Assembly: GCA_964353405.1 (NCBI GenBank)
Contig: CAYGWJ010000486.1
Span: 1-6,921 of the forward strand
Direction of reading: 5' to 3'
DNA: 6,921 nt
From: JBGLNJ01 sp964353405
Lineage (GTDB): Bacteria > Chloroflexota > Anaerolineae > Fen-1058
This document shows positions 6,399 to 6,921 of the stretch, in pieces. The position numbers were made by a program, and so were the translations under genes. Each line of letters opens with the position of its first letter. Within the stretch, counting starts at the first letter, position 1. The notes below the pieces were generated by a model that had not been told where the DNA came from, did no database searches, and saw nothing but the letters and a program-made list of their open reading frames with translations.

Positions 6399-6921
6399 AT
6401 GAGCCAGCCAACAAATAAATTCGCTGCTAAATTCGCTGTCGTCGCCATTGGCGGCAATTCGCTGATCCAGGATGCCAAGCACCAGGCGGTCGAGGATCAA
6501 TACCAGGCTGCCAAGCAGACGACTTTTCACATTGCCGACATGATCGAGGCCGGCTGGGAGGTTGCCATCGGCCACGGCAATGGGCCGCAGGTCGGCTTTA
6601 TCCTGCGCCGCTCTGAAATCGCCGCCAAGGTCGAGGGAATGCACACAGTGCCGCTGGATGTATGTGGGGCCGACAGCCAGGGCGCGATCGGTTACGCGCT
6701 GCAACAGACCCTGCAAAACGAATTATTCCAGCGCAAGATCAACAAGAACGTCGCCACCGTCATTACGCAGGTTTTGGTGGACCGCGAGGATCCAGCCTTC
6801 AAGAATCCCTCCATGCCCATCGGCGGGTTCATGGATGAAGCGGAAGCCAGGCGGCGCGAAGCAGACATGCATTGGTCCGTGGTCGAAGATGCCGGGCGCG
6901 GCTGGCGGCGTGTGGTCGCTT
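6399..6921 (+). CDS. arcC: Carbamate kinase, 3'-partial
   Basis: The first 174 residues of a protein whose family is usually ~310 residues; it runs off the window end. Carbamate kinase transfers phosphate from carbamoyl phosphate to ADP, giving ATP and carbamate (then ammonia and CO2), in the cytoplasm. It is usually the last step of arginine deiminase, purine, allantoin or related catabolism. Family signatures seen in order are VVAIGGNSL (14-22), GHGNGPQVG (58-66), PLDVCGADSQGAIGY (85-99), ATVITQVLVD (119-128), DPAFKNP (131-137) and EDAGRGWRRVV (163-173). The usual KPIG motif reads MPIG here (M139), a loss of a strongly conserved lysine. The ATG at 6399 was chosen for its ribosome binding site. 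The N-terminus is about ten residues longer than in typical members and includes a 12-base tandem duplication. The paralogues arcC, allK and yqeA cannot be told apart from this fragment, so the symbol is generic. Confidence 0.93.
   Translation, partial: MSQPTNKFAAKFAVVAIGGNSLIQDAKHQAVEDQYQAAKQTTFHIADMIEAGWEVAIGHGNGPQVGFILRRSEIAAKVEGMHTVPLDVCGADSQGAIGYALQQTLQNELFQRKINKNVATVITQVLVDREDPAFKNPSMPIGGFMDEAEARRREADMHWSVVEDAGRGWRRVVA
6416..6438 (+). repeat. Short tandem duplication near the start of carbamate kinase
   Basis: TAAATTCGCTG occurs at 6416-6426 and again at 6428-6438, a 12-base period equal to four codons. It encodes the doubled KFAAKFAV at the N-terminus, just before the conserved AIGGN strand. 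It probably arose by slippage and lengthens the N-terminus without shifting the frame. Confidence 0.7.

Noticed and set aside
1..6921. CRISPR array, tRNA, rRNA, riboswitch (including glycine riboswitch) or IS element
   Set aside because: No repeated spacer pattern, tRNA-like cloverleaf, rRNA sequence, or transposase with terminal repeats is seen. The only gap long enough for a riboswitch (2158-2432) is mostly PIN remnant.

Overview
The window reads as a stretch of bacterial chromosome with high GC content, probably above 60% by eye. All real genes are on the + strand, and they look like one catabolic or one-carbon gene cluster. The likely host is a Chloroflexota bacterium of the Anaerolineae type. 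This rests on recollection that very large fused folate enzymes and short frame-preserving palindromes encoding KTSEV-like peptides occur in that phylum, so it is an inference and not proven here.

Layout: (i) 1-2157 is the visible part of a fused enzyme: the last ~75 residues of a serine hydroxymethyltransferase (SHMT, GlyA) domain, a degenerate GcvT-like middle domain, then a complete aminomethyltransferase (GcvT) domain. The gene is cut, or starts abnormally, exactly at the window edge, and a near-perfect 16-bp-stem hairpin sits there. A second hairpin, a palindromic repeat of REP type, is inserted in frame in the linker between the SHMT and middle domains. (ii) 2158-2432 is a gap holding a frameshifted remnant of a PIN-domain toxin gene, then a weak promoter candidate and a good ribosome binding site. 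(iii) 2433-5600 is a complete 1055-residue paralogue of the first gene with the architecture SHMT / degenerate GcvT / GcvT. (iv) 5600-6376 is a GntR-family regulator with a UTRA ligand-binding domain (HutC subfamily), whose ATG overlaps the stop codon of the fused enzyme. (v) 6399 to the window end is the first 174 residues of a carbamate kinase.

How the genes may work together: SHMT interconverts serine and glycine using 5,10-methylene-THF, and GcvT makes 5,10-methylene-THF from an aminomethyl donor. Fusing them would let methylene-THF pass directly between the two active sites, giving a glycine-to-serine (or reverse) module. Almost all known catalytic residues of SHMT and the acidic pair of the C-terminal GcvT domain are retained in the complete protein, so it looks active. 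The linked carbamate kinase normally makes ATP from carbamoyl phosphate at the end of arginine, purine or allantoin breakdown. With the UTRA regulator this suggests a substrate-induced nitrogen-compound catabolic operon that yields both glycine/C1 units and carbamoyl phosphate. The substrate cannot be read from this window.

The most unusual point is the three-part enzyme. It is present as two adjacent paralogues, each with a second, internally shortened GcvT copy that has lost the catalytic acidic pair.
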